The notes under the pieces were generated by a model, which did no database searches, was not told where the DNA came from, and saw nothing but the letters and a program-made list of their open reading frames with translations. DNA of 63,753 nucleotides, taken from positions 1-63,753 of the IMG/VR virus record IMGVR_UViG_3300032236_000438; one strand, given 5' to 3'. Within the stretch, counting starts at the first letter, position 1. Every line of letters begins with the position of its first letter. Positions 24,341-32,763 of the stretch are shown one piece after another. Both the position numbers and the translations under genes were made by a program. This DNA comes from a virus.

Positions 24341-24553
24341 ATGAAGAAGAAAGATTCAGACGCAGCACAAGATGCCAAGGTCATGAAGAACATGACTCCA
24401 GCACAGATGGTTGCTTTTAAAAAGGGTGACAAGAAGATGGACAAGGACAAGACAATGTCTCGTTCCGAAGACACGGCTAAGGACAAAACGTTAGCTAAAA
24501 AGATTAAGAAAGAAGTACCTGCCAAAAAGAAAAAGGCAGAGAAAAAGAAGTAA
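24341..24553 (+). CDS. Small Lys-rich protein
   Basis: 70 residues, RBS aaggagaacag. Over a third of the residues are Lys; the sequence is helical and ends VPAKKKKAEKKK. It is the last gene of the small basic cassette and is followed by a terminator. Function unknown; nucleic-acid association is possible from charge alone. Confidence 0.7.
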   Translation: MKKKDSDAAQDAKVMKNMTPAQMVAFKKGDKKMDKDKTMSRSEDTAKDKTLAKKIKKEVPAKKKKAEKKK

Positions 24554-24559
24554 GAGATT

Positions 24560-24582
24560 GCCCCACAAATGTGGGGCTTTTT
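24560..24582 (+). terminator. Rho-independent terminator
   Basis: gccccac (24560-24566), loop aaat, gtggggc (24571-24577), then five T. A compact textbook terminator closing the small-gene cassette. Confidence 0.9.
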
Positions 24583-24694
24583 CTTTATCATTGCTGTATC
24601 GGGAGTTCGTGCGAACCCTGTGCAGTCCCACTGCTTGCGCTTTGTTAGGGGTCTTACTCATGCTGTCTTTGCCTACCCAGATGGTGGCTTAACC

Positions 24695-25012
24695 ATGAAA
24701 GAAATTAAAGACTTCCACAGCGCACTATCTAAAGCAACCAAAGACACAACACATTTTATGTCTGCTCATCTGCGTTCTGAAGCAGAGGCAAGTGGTTGGC
24801 CTTCTCACGTTGTACGTGGTTTACACGTTAAGTACGAGGACAATAAGTTCCAAGCCCATGTTGCTGACCGCCATGTTGCTGAGGCCAAGAACCTTGAGTA
24901 CGGCACTCCTAGCACTCAGCCTACCGCTGCAGTTCGTCGCTTTGCTAACCGTCCAGAAGAATCTGGCAAGTTCCTTGTAGGCCGCCTATCGCACCACCTA
25001 GGAGAGCTATGA
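24695..25012 (+). CDS. HK97 gp10-like neck protein
   Basis: The frame extends up to an ATG at 24569, but that lies inside the terminator hairpin, so ATG 24695 is preferred (105 residues). The protein begins with a helix (MKEIKDFHSALSKATKDTTH), then a beta part (VVRGLHVKYEDNKFQAHVAD) and the signature AKNLEYGTPSTQPTAAVRRF of gp10-like head-tail joining proteins. It couples by ATGA overlap with the tail-terminator gene. No convincing RBS is seen, which leaves the start uncertain. About 110 bases between terminator and start hold no gene I can support. Confidence 0.7.
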   Translation: MKEIKDFHSALSKATKDTTHFMSAHLRSEAEASGWPSHVVRGLHVKYEDNKFQAHVADRHVAEAKNLEYGTPSTQPTAAVRRFANRPEESGKFLVGRLSHHLGEL

Positions 25013-25698
25013 CATTCATTCTTTCTGAAGATAAGGCTCTTCGTGACCTTCTTAAGGGTATGAAGGTTACAGACCAGAAAGCCGATGGAGGCACTGGCGC
25101 TCTTCGTAATGTGGACGTTTGGTTTGGTCAACCTGACCAAGAAATCCGTGCTCAGTCTTATCCTTACATCACCATTGATTTGATTGATATCTCTGAAGAC
25201 TTCCAACGTGCGATGCGTGGAAAAGTTAAGCCTGCATATCTTCCAGACCCACAGAACATGCCTCCAGTAAATGAAGGCGATGACCCAACAGCGTATGACC
25301 CAGAGCTTAATAACTGGTCTATCCATATGCCAATCCCAGTTAACATTGATTATCAGATTACTGTTTACTCACGTCAACCACGTCATGACCGTGAGTTAAT
25401 AGCGCAAATTCTTTACAAGAAGATTCCATTGCGCTTTGCAATCCTAGAGCCAGATGATGGCACTGTACGACGTTTAGATGTGCTGGATGTCTCCAAGAGA
25501 GATGTTACAGAACAAGGAAAGCGCCTATTCGTAAACACTCTTACAGTAAGAGTTTCTTCGGAGATTGCGCCAGAAACATATACCCAAGTATACAAAGCGT
25601 TGCAAGTATCGGTTGAAGGCACGGAAGGTGTGGCTGCTCCTGGAGCAACTACAAATCCTTTCACTGCCATAAATTCGTTCACTATCTCGTCACAATAA
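25009..25698 (+). CDS. Probable tail terminator / tail completion protein
   Basis: 229 residues, ATGA overlap with the gp10-like gene. The protein has an alpha/beta core: DLLKGMKVTDQ start, ALRNVDVWFGQPDQE, YPYITIDLIDISEDFQRA, then VNIDYQITVYSRQPRHDREL followed by a helix and strands. This arrangement, together with the position directly before the sheath gene, is that of tail-terminator proteins in contractile-tailed phages. Assigned mainly by order and predicted fold. Confidence 0.65.
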   Translation: MTFILSEDKALRDLLKGMKVTDQKADGGTGALRNVDVWFGQPDQEIRAQSYPYITIDLIDISEDFQRAMRGKVKPAYLPDPQNMPPVNEGDDPTAYDPELNNWSIHMPIPVNIDYQITVYSRQPRHDRELIAQILYKKIPLRFAILEPDDGTVRRLDVLDVSKRDVTEQGKRLFVNTLTVRVSSEIAPETYTQVYKALQVSVEGTEGVAAPGATTNPFTAINSFTISSQ

Positions 25699-25732
25699 CA
25701 AACCCCTACCAAACAACTAGTTAGGAGAAAAA

Positions 25733-27262
25733 ATGGCATACGCCCGTCCTGGTGTGTACATCACCGAACGTCTGCTTCCACCAGTACTCCAAGGAGGAGT
25801 AACTGCGGATGCAGCTGGAGCCGTTGTTGCGTCATTCGCACAAGGCCCAGAAGCTGTAACTCGTGTTCAGTCTTGGTATGAGTTCACCTCATATTTTGGC
25901 GGATACAACGCTGCTTACCCAGCAACCTTTGAAGTTGGAGCTTTCTTCAACAACGGAGGTAAAGAGCTCTATGTAAAGCGCATCCTTCACTCAGATGCTT
26001 CACCATCTACTGTCAACCTTCTTACCTCTTCAAGCGCTACAGTAGCAACTGTAACCTCAAAGAACTCTGGAACAGACAGCAACAAGCTTTACATCAAGGC
26101 AACTGCAGGTCAAGTTTCAGGAACATACACCTTGTATCTCTACAAGGATTCTGGTGTTGCTGATAGCTTTGCATCGCCTTCTGCTCCAACAAACACCAAT
26201 GATGACCTTCTTCTTGAGCGTTATGAGAACATCGTATTTGATGACCCAACCTCAAGCAGCTTTGCAGAAACAGTAATCAACACTGTTTCTCCAAACATCA
26301 CAATCAGTGCTAGCGCATCAGGAACACTTGCAACCACTAACTTCTACCCACTAACAGGTGGAAGCAATGGAACTGCAGTTGTTGCTGCTGACTACACAGC
26401 GTACAAGGGTGGAAGCACATCAGTATTTGAAAGCTTCTCAGCATTGGACCGTCCACTCGTAATCTTCCTTCCAGATGCAAGCTCTCTCACAAGTTCAGCA
26501 GGCATCTACACAGCTGCTGCTTCATGGGCTTCAGCAAACAAGTCATTTGTTATTGTTCAACCTCCAAAGGGTTCAGCAGTCTCAGATGCAATCAGCTATG
26601 GTTCAAGCGTAGGAACAAGCAGCTACTCAGCTACTTACTACCCATGGCTCTACATTGCAGACCCAGTCGGTCGTAGCTCAGCATCACTTCGTTTGATTGG
26701 ACCTTCTGGCGCAGTTGCCGGATTGTTCATCAAGACAGACGGCAACCGTGGAGTGTTCAAGGCACCTGCAGGTATCGGTGTTGCGGTTACTGGCGTAGTT
26801 GCAGTTGAGAAGTCATTTACTTCTGCTGACCTTGACAACATGAACTCAAGCAACACCCCTGTTAACCCAATCCGTCAGATTCCTGGCGCTGGTCTTTCAG
26901 TCATGGGTGCTCGTACATTGCTTCAAGATGGAACAGCAAACAAGTATGTCAACATGCGTCGCTCTCTTAACTACCTTGAGAAGCAACTCAACAACCTTAC
27001 TCAGTTTGCTATCTTTGAAAACAATGATGAAAACTTGTGGGCACAAATCCGCACAACCATCAACGTGTTCTTGAACGATTACAAGAACAAGGGTGGTCTT
27101 CGTGGTGCTACTGCTTCACAGGCATACTTCATCAAGTGCGATGCAGAGAACAACAATGCAACAACAATCGCAAATGGCGAAGTACATATTCAAGTTGGCG
27201 TGGCTCTCCAGTATCCTGCAGAGTTCATTGTCATTGACCTAAGTCAAAAGACTCTGGTCTAA
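25733..27262 (+). CDS. Tail sheath protein
   Basis: 509 residues, RBS ttaggagaaaaa. It begins with the sheath hallmark YARPGVYITERLLPPV and continues FAQGPEAVTRVQSWYEFTSY, GGYNAAYPATFEVGAFFNNG and ELYVKRI. The C-terminal domain has VNPIRQIPGAGLSVMGARTL, YVNMRRSLNYLEKQLNNLTQ and FENNDENLWAQIRTTINVFL. These are the conserved parts of contractile sheaths; contraction drives the tube through the cell envelope. This gene, with the tube gene that follows, establishes myovirus morphology. Confidence 0.95.
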   Translation: MAYARPGVYITERLLPPVLQGGVTADAAGAVVASFAQGPEAVTRVQSWYEFTSYFGGYNAAYPATFEVGAFFNNGGKELYVKRILHSDASPSTVNLLTSSSATVATVTSKNSGTDSNKLYIKATAGQVSGTYTLYLYKDSGVADSFASPSAPTNTNDDLLLERYENIVFDDPTSSSFAETVINTVSPNITISASASGTLATTNFYPLTGGSNGTAVVAADYTAYKGGSTSVFESFSALDRPLVIFLPDASSLTSSAGIYTAAASWASANKSFVIVQPPKGSAVSDAISYGSSVGTSSYSATYYPWLYIADPVGRSSASLRLIGPSGAVAGLFIKTDGNRGVFKAPAGIGVAVTGVVAVEKSFTSADLDNMNSSNTPVNPIRQIPGAGLSVMGARTLLQDGTANKYVNMRRSLNYLEKQLNNLTQFAIFENNDENLWAQIRTTINVFLNDYKNKGGLRGATASQAYFIKCDAENNNATTIANGEVHIQVGVALQYPAEFIVIDLSQKTLV

Positions 27263-27280
27263 GGCCGAAGGAGATAACTA

Positions 27281-27907
27281 ATGGCAACAATTCAAAATAA
27301 CCGCTCAACGTTGGCTACAGACCCGATTCGTAACTTTCGGTTCCTTGTAACCTTCCAACCTCAAGATACAGGTAACACTGCTCTTCCTAAGACAACAACC
27401 TTTGGGTTCACATCTGTCTCAGGTCTAGCGGTTACAACTGACTCTATCCCTTACCGTGAAGGTGGATACAACACCACTGTCCACCAGATTCCTGGACAGA
27501 CATCCTTCACACCTCTCACACTACAGCGTGGTGTGGTTCTTGGTTCAGACCAGAACTGGAAGTGGATGAAGCAGTTGTTCCAGACTGTACAGCAGACTGG
27601 TGGACTTGCAACAGGACGCAACTTCCGTTGCGACCTTGAGATTGCAGTTCTCAATCACCCAGTTCCATCATCAGGAGCTGACGTAGTTGCTGGTGCAGCT
27701 ACAGCTGCAGCTGATGAAGTAGCAATGCGTTTTAAGGTTTACAACGCATGGCCTACAACAGTTGCGTACTCTGACCTTAACGCTGGAGATAACGCTCTCT
27801 ACGTTGAGCAGATGACTCTTGTCCACGAAGGTTTTGACCTTAACTGGGCAACTATTACCTCAGCAAATGGCGCTACAACCGTAAACTCAGCTGCAACATT
27901 TCAGTAA
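27281..27907 (+). CDS. Tail tube protein
   Basis: 208 residues, RBS gaaggagataacta. T4 gp19-like pattern: DPIRNFRFLVTFQ near the start, FTSVSGLAVTTDSIPYREGG, then TPLTLQRGVVLGSDQNWKWM and the end ALYVEQMTLVHEGFDLNW. The tube is the rigid inner cylinder inside the sheath. Order sheath-tube is conserved in contractile systems. Confidence 0.93.
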   Translation: MATIQNNRSTLATDPIRNFRFLVTFQPQDTGNTALPKTTTFGFTSVSGLAVTTDSIPYREGGYNTTVHQIPGQTSFTPLTLQRGVVLGSDQNWKWMKQLFQTVQQTGGLATGRNFRCDLEIAVLNHPVPSSGADVVAGAATAAADEVAMRFKVYNAWPTTVAYSDLNAGDNALYVEQMTLVHEGFDLNWATITSANGATTVNSAATFQ

Positions 27908-27922
27908 TAACAAAGGATAAAA

Positions 27923-28735
27923 ATGACAAGTAAAACAATTAGTGCAGCGGTTAATCCCGCATTGGCAAACAATCTCATTAAAGAAGTTATGGCTGAAAAG
28001 CCAAAGCAAGTAGAAGTAAAGATTGTATCTCCTTCTGACACTTCAGTGACCCTCCCTGGCGGCTACATCACAGACGCTGGGGAGGTCATCACCGATGCTG
28101 AAGTTCGTGAACTTAACGGACGAGATGAAGAGGCAATTGCTCGCTCAACCAATGTAGGTAAAGCGTTCCTTACTATCTTGCAACGTGGAACTGTACGCAT
28201 TGGTGACAAGAAGGTTGATGATGAGCTCCTTAACGAGCTTCTCTCAGGAGACCGAGACATGCTCTTGCTCTCAATCTTTAAGGTCACCTTTGGTGCAGAG
28301 CCAGAGGTAGCAACCTACTGCTACACCTGTAAAGAAGCTAAGACAGTTAATGTTGATATTGACACCGATATCAAAGTCCGAAAGCTAGAAGACCCAATCA
28401 ATGACCGAGTCTTTACTGTACAAGGAAAGAAAAGCGAATTCCTCGTTCAGCTTCCTACTGGCAGTACTCAAAAGGAACTCATGTTAAGCAGCGACAAAAC
28501 AGCCGCAGAACTTAACACCATTCTTCTTGAAAAGACAGTAGTTCAGATTGATGGTGCTCCAGTACTAAGCAAGTTCAACGTACAAAACATTGGTCTTGTT
28601 GACCGTAAGAAGATTATTGAAGAAATTAACAACCGCATCCCAGGTCCACAGTTTGAGCCTCTACAGCTTACCTGCCCTGATTGCGAAAGCGAGGTAAGTG
28701 TTCCTATTAGTTTAGGGTCATTTTTTCGCTTTTAA
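27923..28735 (+). CDS. T4 gp26-like / tail assembly chaperone, zero frame
   Basis: 270 residues, RBS aaaggataaaa. It carries a split zinc-ribbon-like set of Cys (YCYTCKEAKT and LTCPDCESEV) and ends SVPISLGSFFRF. T4 gp26-like baseplate/tail assembly proteins share a C-terminal zinc ribbon followed by an FF motif. Its position between tube and tape measure is that of the tail assembly chaperones (lambda G, Mu gp41), which are usually made in two lengths by frameshifting. The stop codon lies in a short overlap with another open frame, so a longer 316-residue product is likely. Confidence 0.75.
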   Translation: MTSKTISAAVNPALANNLIKEVMAEKPKQVEVKIVSPSDTSVTLPGGYITDAGEVITDAEVRELNGRDEEAIARSTNVGKAFLTILQRGTVRIGDKKVDDELLNELLSGDRDMLLLSIFKVTFGAEPEVATYCYTCKEAKTVNVDIDTDIKVRKLEDPINDRVFTVQGKKSEFLVQLPTGSTQKELMLSSDKTAAELNTILLEKTVVQIDGAPVLSKFNVQNIGLVDRKKIIEEINNRIPGPQFEPLQLTCPDCESEVSVPISLGSFFRF

Positions 28736-28874
28736 TAGAGCTGGGTACGAAGAGCTAATGGCTGAATGGAAGCTAGTAGCTGATGAGTACCCAGGTTGGA
28801 CTCTTAGTGACATACAAGCTATGTCACGAAGAGAACGTAAGAACTGGATTGAAGTAAGCCGTATTCATATCTGA
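28716..28874 (+). CDS. Frameshift extension of the tail assembly chaperone
   Basis: This frame, +1 relative to the preceding gene, is open from just after a TAG (28713-28715) to a TGA (28872-28874) and overlaps the end of the zero frame by 20 bases. Continuing from the slip site it reads NRAGYEELMAEWKLVADEYP, then GWTLSDIQAMSRRERKNWIE, VSRIHI, adding 46 residues. The W..I..M...ER..WI pattern is typical for C-terminal extensions of tail assembly chaperones. An independent start at ATG 28758 is possible but has only a weak RBS. Confidence 0.65.
   Translation, partial: GHFFAFNRAGYEELMAEWKLVADEYPGWTLSDIQAMSRRERKNWIEVSRIHI
28730..28735 (+). other. Probable +1 frameshift site (TTT TAA)
   Basis: The zero frame ends ...TCA TTT TTT CGC TTT TAA. 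A tRNA-Phe reading TTT at 28730-28732 can slip one base forward onto TTT at 28731-28733 with full re-pairing while the slow stop codon is in the A site, giving AAT next. This is the same principle as the CUU UGA shift in prfB. The TTTTTTC run at 28721-28727 is a second candidate. The -1 frame is not the open one. Confidence 0.6.
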
Positions 28875-28885
28875 AGGGAGCAGCA

Positions 28886-31306
28886 GTGAGTGTAGTAACT
28901 AACATACAGCAGATGTCTGAAGCTGTTGATGCACTGACCCAAAAAGTAAACACTCTTAATGCTGCTGTTTCTAGCACAGCAACTACTGCTCAATCTGCTT
29001 TTGGTAGCGTCCTCAATGGCGTTGCTGCTCAAGGTGGTCAGCTTCAACTAGGCTCAACAAATACAAACATGATGGCTGGCTCTTTAGCGCCATTCAGCAC
29101 ACAGCTCCCAGCACCAACCGGAATGACAGGTGCTGCTGGTGGTGGAGCTACTGGAATGTCTGGAGCGGGAGCGCCTCCTTCTCTACCACCTAGTGCACCA
29201 TCTGCAGCTGCTGCAGGCGGTGGCGGTGGTAACCGTATGACAGGTGCTCTTGCCAAGGTAGGTGGTATTGACCCATCAACAATGGCACAAGGTGCTGGCA
29301 TTATGCAAAGCGCTATCGGTGTTGCACAGATGGCTCTTGCTCCTGTAGCTGGAGCATACGCAGCAGCGATGCCTACTGGACAGATTGTTGACTCTGCTAC
29401 TTCTTACTACCAAGCAACTTTGCGTGCTCCTGGAATGTCTCGTTCTTCAGTAGAGAGCGCAACCTTTGCTGCTATGCAAGGTGGAATGACTAGCGTTGGT
29501 TCTCCAGCAGTTGTCTCTAATATCTTAGCTAACTCTGGATTTATGCCAGGCACATCTCAGTACACACAAGCAGCACAACAAACAGCTCTTGCAGCACAAA
29601 ACTATGGAATAGAAAACTCTGCTGCAGCTAATTCTATTACTTCCATGTCACAAATGGGAATTGCAAATAACCTCTTTAACGTAGGTATTGCAACGCTAGA
29701 TGCAAACGGTAACCAGTTAAGCATGGGTGACATCACTAAGCAATTGATGAATCGTCTGTATCCTAACGGAATTAATCCAGCAGGATTAAACCGCTCAATT
29801 CAGTACGGTTCTTTCCAGAATCAGTTAGCACAGTTTGGTATCACTGACCAAACAACACAGCAACTTATCACTGGAAATGCTATGGACATTGCTTCCGGTA
29901 GAAACCCTAATGCCGTAAACAATAACGCCAATAACGCAAATCCATTAAACGCTATCATGTCAATGAACCAGTCACAGACTGGCATCCTTCAAGGCTCTGA
30001 AGCTAACGCTCTTTCAGGACTACAAACAGCAGCACAATATGTAAAAGCATTTAATGACACTATGGGTCCAATCATTGAAAGCATGGCACGCTACAGAGCT
30101 ATCCTTGAAGGCGGTCTTTCTACTAACGCTGGTCAAGGAGTGAAGGCTGGAGTATCTACCTTCTTTAGTGGCGTTAAGAACCTTGTCGGTGGTTTGGGAA
30201 CAATTGCAATGGCTGCTATTGGTGGGGGAGGAACACCTGGTTATGGTGGTACTTTTGGAGGACCAAAAGGTGGAGGAACTCCTAGCCTAAACGGAATGTC
30301 TTCTACTGCTAACCCAATGATTTCTGCCCCTTACGGTGCTACAGACTCTTCTGGTATCTGGAGCTCAACAGGCAACCAACACCAAGGTGTTGACTATGCA
30401 GTTCCTTCCGGTACTCCTGTTCGTGCAACTAAAGATGGAATTGTTTCTGGAAAAGTTCTTAGCGCAGATTATGGTCAAGCAGTTCTTCTTGAGCATAAAG
30501 ATGGTTGGTCTTCAATCTATGCTCACTTAAGCAATAAAGAAGTTAGCATTGGCTCACAGGTTCTTGCTGGTGATGAGGTTGGTAAGTCAGGCGCATCCGG
30601 TAATACCACAGGTCCTAGCCTTCACTACGAAGTATGGAAAGGCGACAACAATCCTGTTGACCCTGCTTCTCTTCCTGGTTCATTTAATTCTCCAATAGCA
30701 TCAGGTTCTCTTGCTGATGTTAGCTCAGCCGCTGGTCCAAGAGCAGTAAACCCTAATGCAGGAACTGCTGGTGACCAAGAGTTTGCTAAAGCGCTATTAG
30801 CTAAAGCAGGAATCAATGCAACTGATACAAACATTTCTGCGTTGACTACGTGGATGCATTGGGAAGGTGGAACTGCTAACAATGCGTTTAACCCACTTAA
30901 CACAACGCTGGATGCACCAGGAGCTACAAACTTTAACAAGGTAGGAGTTAAGGCTTACACTTCCTTGGGACAAGGCGTTGATGCAACATACAACACCTTA
31001 ACAGGACAAAGCGCTGATAAACGTGGTTACACAGCCATTCTTAATGACCTTAAGAATAACGCTCCATTAGACCAAGTTGTTTCAGACATTAATCATTCTT
31101 CATGGGGAACACACATTAAAGGTGGAGGAACTCCTGGAGCTGGAACCACTATTTCCAACGGCAATTCTGGTGGGGGAACTATAAACAACGTAAGCATCAA
31201 CTTAAGCATTGCACATGCAACTGACAGTGAAGCCCATTTGTTTGCTAAGAAAGTAAAAGAAATATTAGCCAATGACCACAATGTCCTAGCGATTGGAAGC
31301 TCCTGA
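28886..31306 (+). CDS. Tape measure / tail lysin with M23 peptidase domain
   Basis: 806 residues, GTG start with aaggga six bases before. Residues 1-~440 are Ala/Gly/Asn-rich and helical with hydrophobic segments, as in tape measure proteins. Residues ~485-595 are an M23 metallopeptidase: HQGVD (His499, Asp503), YAHLS (His547) and SLHYEV (His580). The usual HxH is SxH here, with Ser578 in place of the first His. The next part (LTTWMHWEGGTANNAFNPLN ... NFNKVGVKAYTSLGQGVDAT) resembles a second wall-hydrolase domain. It would set tail length and open peptidoglycan during entry. Start is coupled to the frameshifted gene upstream. Confidence 0.8.
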   Translation: MSVVTNIQQMSEAVDALTQKVNTLNAAVSSTATTAQSAFGSVLNGVAAQGGQLQLGSTNTNMMAGSLAPFSTQLPAPTGMTGAAGGGATGMSGAGAPPSLPPSAPSAAAAGGGGGNRMTGALAKVGGIDPSTMAQGAGIMQSAIGVAQMALAPVAGAYAAAMPTGQIVDSATSYYQATLRAPGMSRSSVESATFAAMQGGMTSVGSPAVVSNILANSGFMPGTSQYTQAAQQTALAAQNYGIENSAAANSITSMSQMGIANNLFNVGIATLDANGNQLSMGDITKQLMNRLYPNGINPAGLNRSIQYGSFQNQLAQFGITDQTTQQLITGNAMDIASGRNPNAVNNNANNANPLNAIMSMNQSQTGILQGSEANALSGLQTAAQYVKAFNDTMGPIIESMARYRAILEGGLSTNAGQGVKAGVSTFFSGVKNLVGGLGTIAMAAIGGGGTPGYGGTFGGPKGGGTPSLNGMSSTANPMISAPYGATDSSGIWSSTGNQHQGVDYAVPSGTPVRATKDGIVSGKVLSADYGQAVLLEHKDGWSSIYAHLSNKEVSIGSQVLAGDEVGKSGASGNTTGPSLHYEVWKGDNNPVDPASLPGSFNSPIASGSLADVSSAAGPRAVNPNAGTAGDQEFAKALLAKAGINATDTNISALTTWMHWEGGTANNAFNPLNTTLDAPGATNFNKVGVKAYTSLGQGVDATYNTLTGQSADKRGYTAILNDLKNNAPLDQVVSDINHSSWGTHIKGGGTPGAGTTISNGNSGGGTINNVSINLSIAHATDSEAHLFAKKVKEILANDHNVLAIGSS

Positions 31307-32475
31307 TGACTGCCCCAAAAAAGAAAACAGGTTTCCTTGGTTGGATTGAGAACCACGCAAAAGGGTTAGAGCAAGGTGCGCTTGGTGCTGGTCTTCTTCT
31401 TGCACCTGAAATTGTTGCTCCTATTTTTGGTACTTATGAAATCTATAAGTCTTTGCATTCAAGTTCTCCTAAGACAAAACAAACTAAACCAAAAACTTCA
31501 ACTTCTTCTAGTACAAGCGGAAGTGGCACAACAATTCCATGGAAGCAAACTGCGCCTTTTACTGGTGGTTATGTTTACAACGCTCCAATGGTTGACAATG
31601 CAATCTTTAATCCAACTCCAATTAGCACAGATGATGGTGTGTTTGGTCAAGTAGATTTACAGGCATATCAGAACGCAAAGAATGCTTGGACAACAAAAGA
31701 TGGCAAAGTACATGCAGCAAAAGGCGCTTTTCAAATGGATAGATACCTTTGGAAATCCTCTGCTGCTATGCAAATTACTGCTTCTCTAAAGAAGCAAGGC
31801 AAGCCAGTACCAACACAGATGAATGGATTTAAGTTTTTGTATAACCCTCAGACTGTAGCTATGACTTGGGGACAAACTACATTTACTAATAACCAAGCTT
31901 TGTTGCAAGGACTTGACTCTATTGTTCCAGCTGCACCTGGCTCAACAAATTCAAGTATTAGTTTTTGGATTCCTTTAAACCGTATGCAAGATGCTAACTA
32001 CCTAAATCCGGATGGAAGCTACTTGTGGTCTGATGACAAATTTACACAAGCAACAGACAGCATCAATTACAACATAAACCAAATTAATAAAACATTAGGT
32101 GGCAAAGGAAACTTGCCAATTACTCCAAAGCTTCCTTACTCATACGACGTCCCTATTGCTGAACGTAAGGCAGTCTATGAAAAAGGAACTATGTATGACG
32201 TTGAGTGGTTAATGAAGACCATTAATGGTTGGGCTTTCTTAGACCATACATCAGACGTTAGTGGCTTGAAAACAAACGATATGGGATTTTTGCTTCAGTT
32301 CCCAGTGGAACTACATCTTGGTAATAGCCTTAGATATCGTGTTCAAGTTACAGACATTTCTGTTAACCATATAATCTTTAACTCAAGAATGATTCCTATT
32401 TGGTCAACAGTTAACATTACATGTAGAAGATTCCCAGAGTACAACTTCTCTGACATCAGTAAGACTCTAAAGTAA
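31306..32475 (+). CDS. Tail/baseplate protein of the hub region
   Basis: 389 residues in TGATG overlap with the tape measure gene. A hydrophobic helix (residues ~22-48, GLEQGALGAGLLLAPEIVAP) is followed by a Ser/Thr/Lys-rich linker and then a long domain containing FKFLYNPQTVAMTWGQTTF. FxYNPQT-type motifs mark proteins between tape measure and LysM/gp53-like genes in contractile tails; they help link tube, tape measure and hub. Specific partner not known. Confidence 0.7.
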   Translation: MTAPKKKTGFLGWIENHAKGLEQGALGAGLLLAPEIVAPIFGTYEIYKSLHSSSPKTKQTKPKTSTSSSTSGSGTTIPWKQTAPFTGGYVYNAPMVDNAIFNPTPISTDDGVFGQVDLQAYQNAKNAWTTKDGKVHAAKGAFQMDRYLWKSSAAMQITASLKKQGKPVPTQMNGFKFLYNPQTVAMTWGQTTFTNNQALLQGLDSIVPAAPGSTNSSISFWIPLNRMQDANYLNPDGSYLWSDDKFTQATDSINYNINQINKTLGGKGNLPITPKLPYSYDVPIAERKAVYEKGTMYDVEWLMKTINGWAFLDHTSDVSGLKTNDMGFLLQFPVELHLGNSLRYRVQVTDISVNHIIFNSRMIPIWSTVNITCRRFPEYNFSDISKTLK

Positions 32476-32487
32476 AGGTGACATCAG

Positions 32488-32763
32488 ATGATTTATTCAG
32501 ATAGTAGATACCTTGATGGAGCATTGCCTGTTGTTTATAGGGAGTATTCAGGCAACCATGAGCAAGCCGTGTACAGAACTTGGCCTTCTTACACTGTTGA
32601 TTACCGCTATTACACAGTCAATGAGATTGACCGCATTGAAGGTATTGCATCTAAGTTCTTAGGTAATCCAGAACTTTGGTGGATGATTATGGATGTTAAT
32701 CCAGAAATTTTAAATCCATTTGAGATTCCACCAGGAACTCAATTAAGGATTCCTAATGAGTAA
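32488..32763 (+). CDS. LysM-like / gp53-type baseplate protein
   Basis: 91 residues, RBS aaaggtg. The core YTVNEIDRIEGIASKFLGNP, ELWWMIMDVNPEILNPFEIP, PGTQLRIP is the well-known short baseplate LysM/gp53-like pattern found in many contractile tails, where it clamps the hub to the tube or wedges. Overlaps the hub gene by eight bases. Confidence 0.85.
   Translation: MIYSDSRYLDGALPVVYREYSGNHEQAVYRTWPSYTVDYRYYTVNEIDRIEGIASKFLGNPELWWMIMDVNPEILNPFEIPPGTQLRIPNE

Noticed and set aside
24583-24694. tRNA-like segment with gttcg/cgaac and gcagt/actgc inverted repeats
   Set aside because: No acceptor stem, anticodon arm or proper spacing can be drawn; the short repeats do not make a cloverleaf.
24569-24694. 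Upstream extension of the gp10-like protein from ATG 24569
   Set aside because: That ATG lies inside the terminator hairpin and the extra ~42 residues do not fit the family; the later ATG is more likely.
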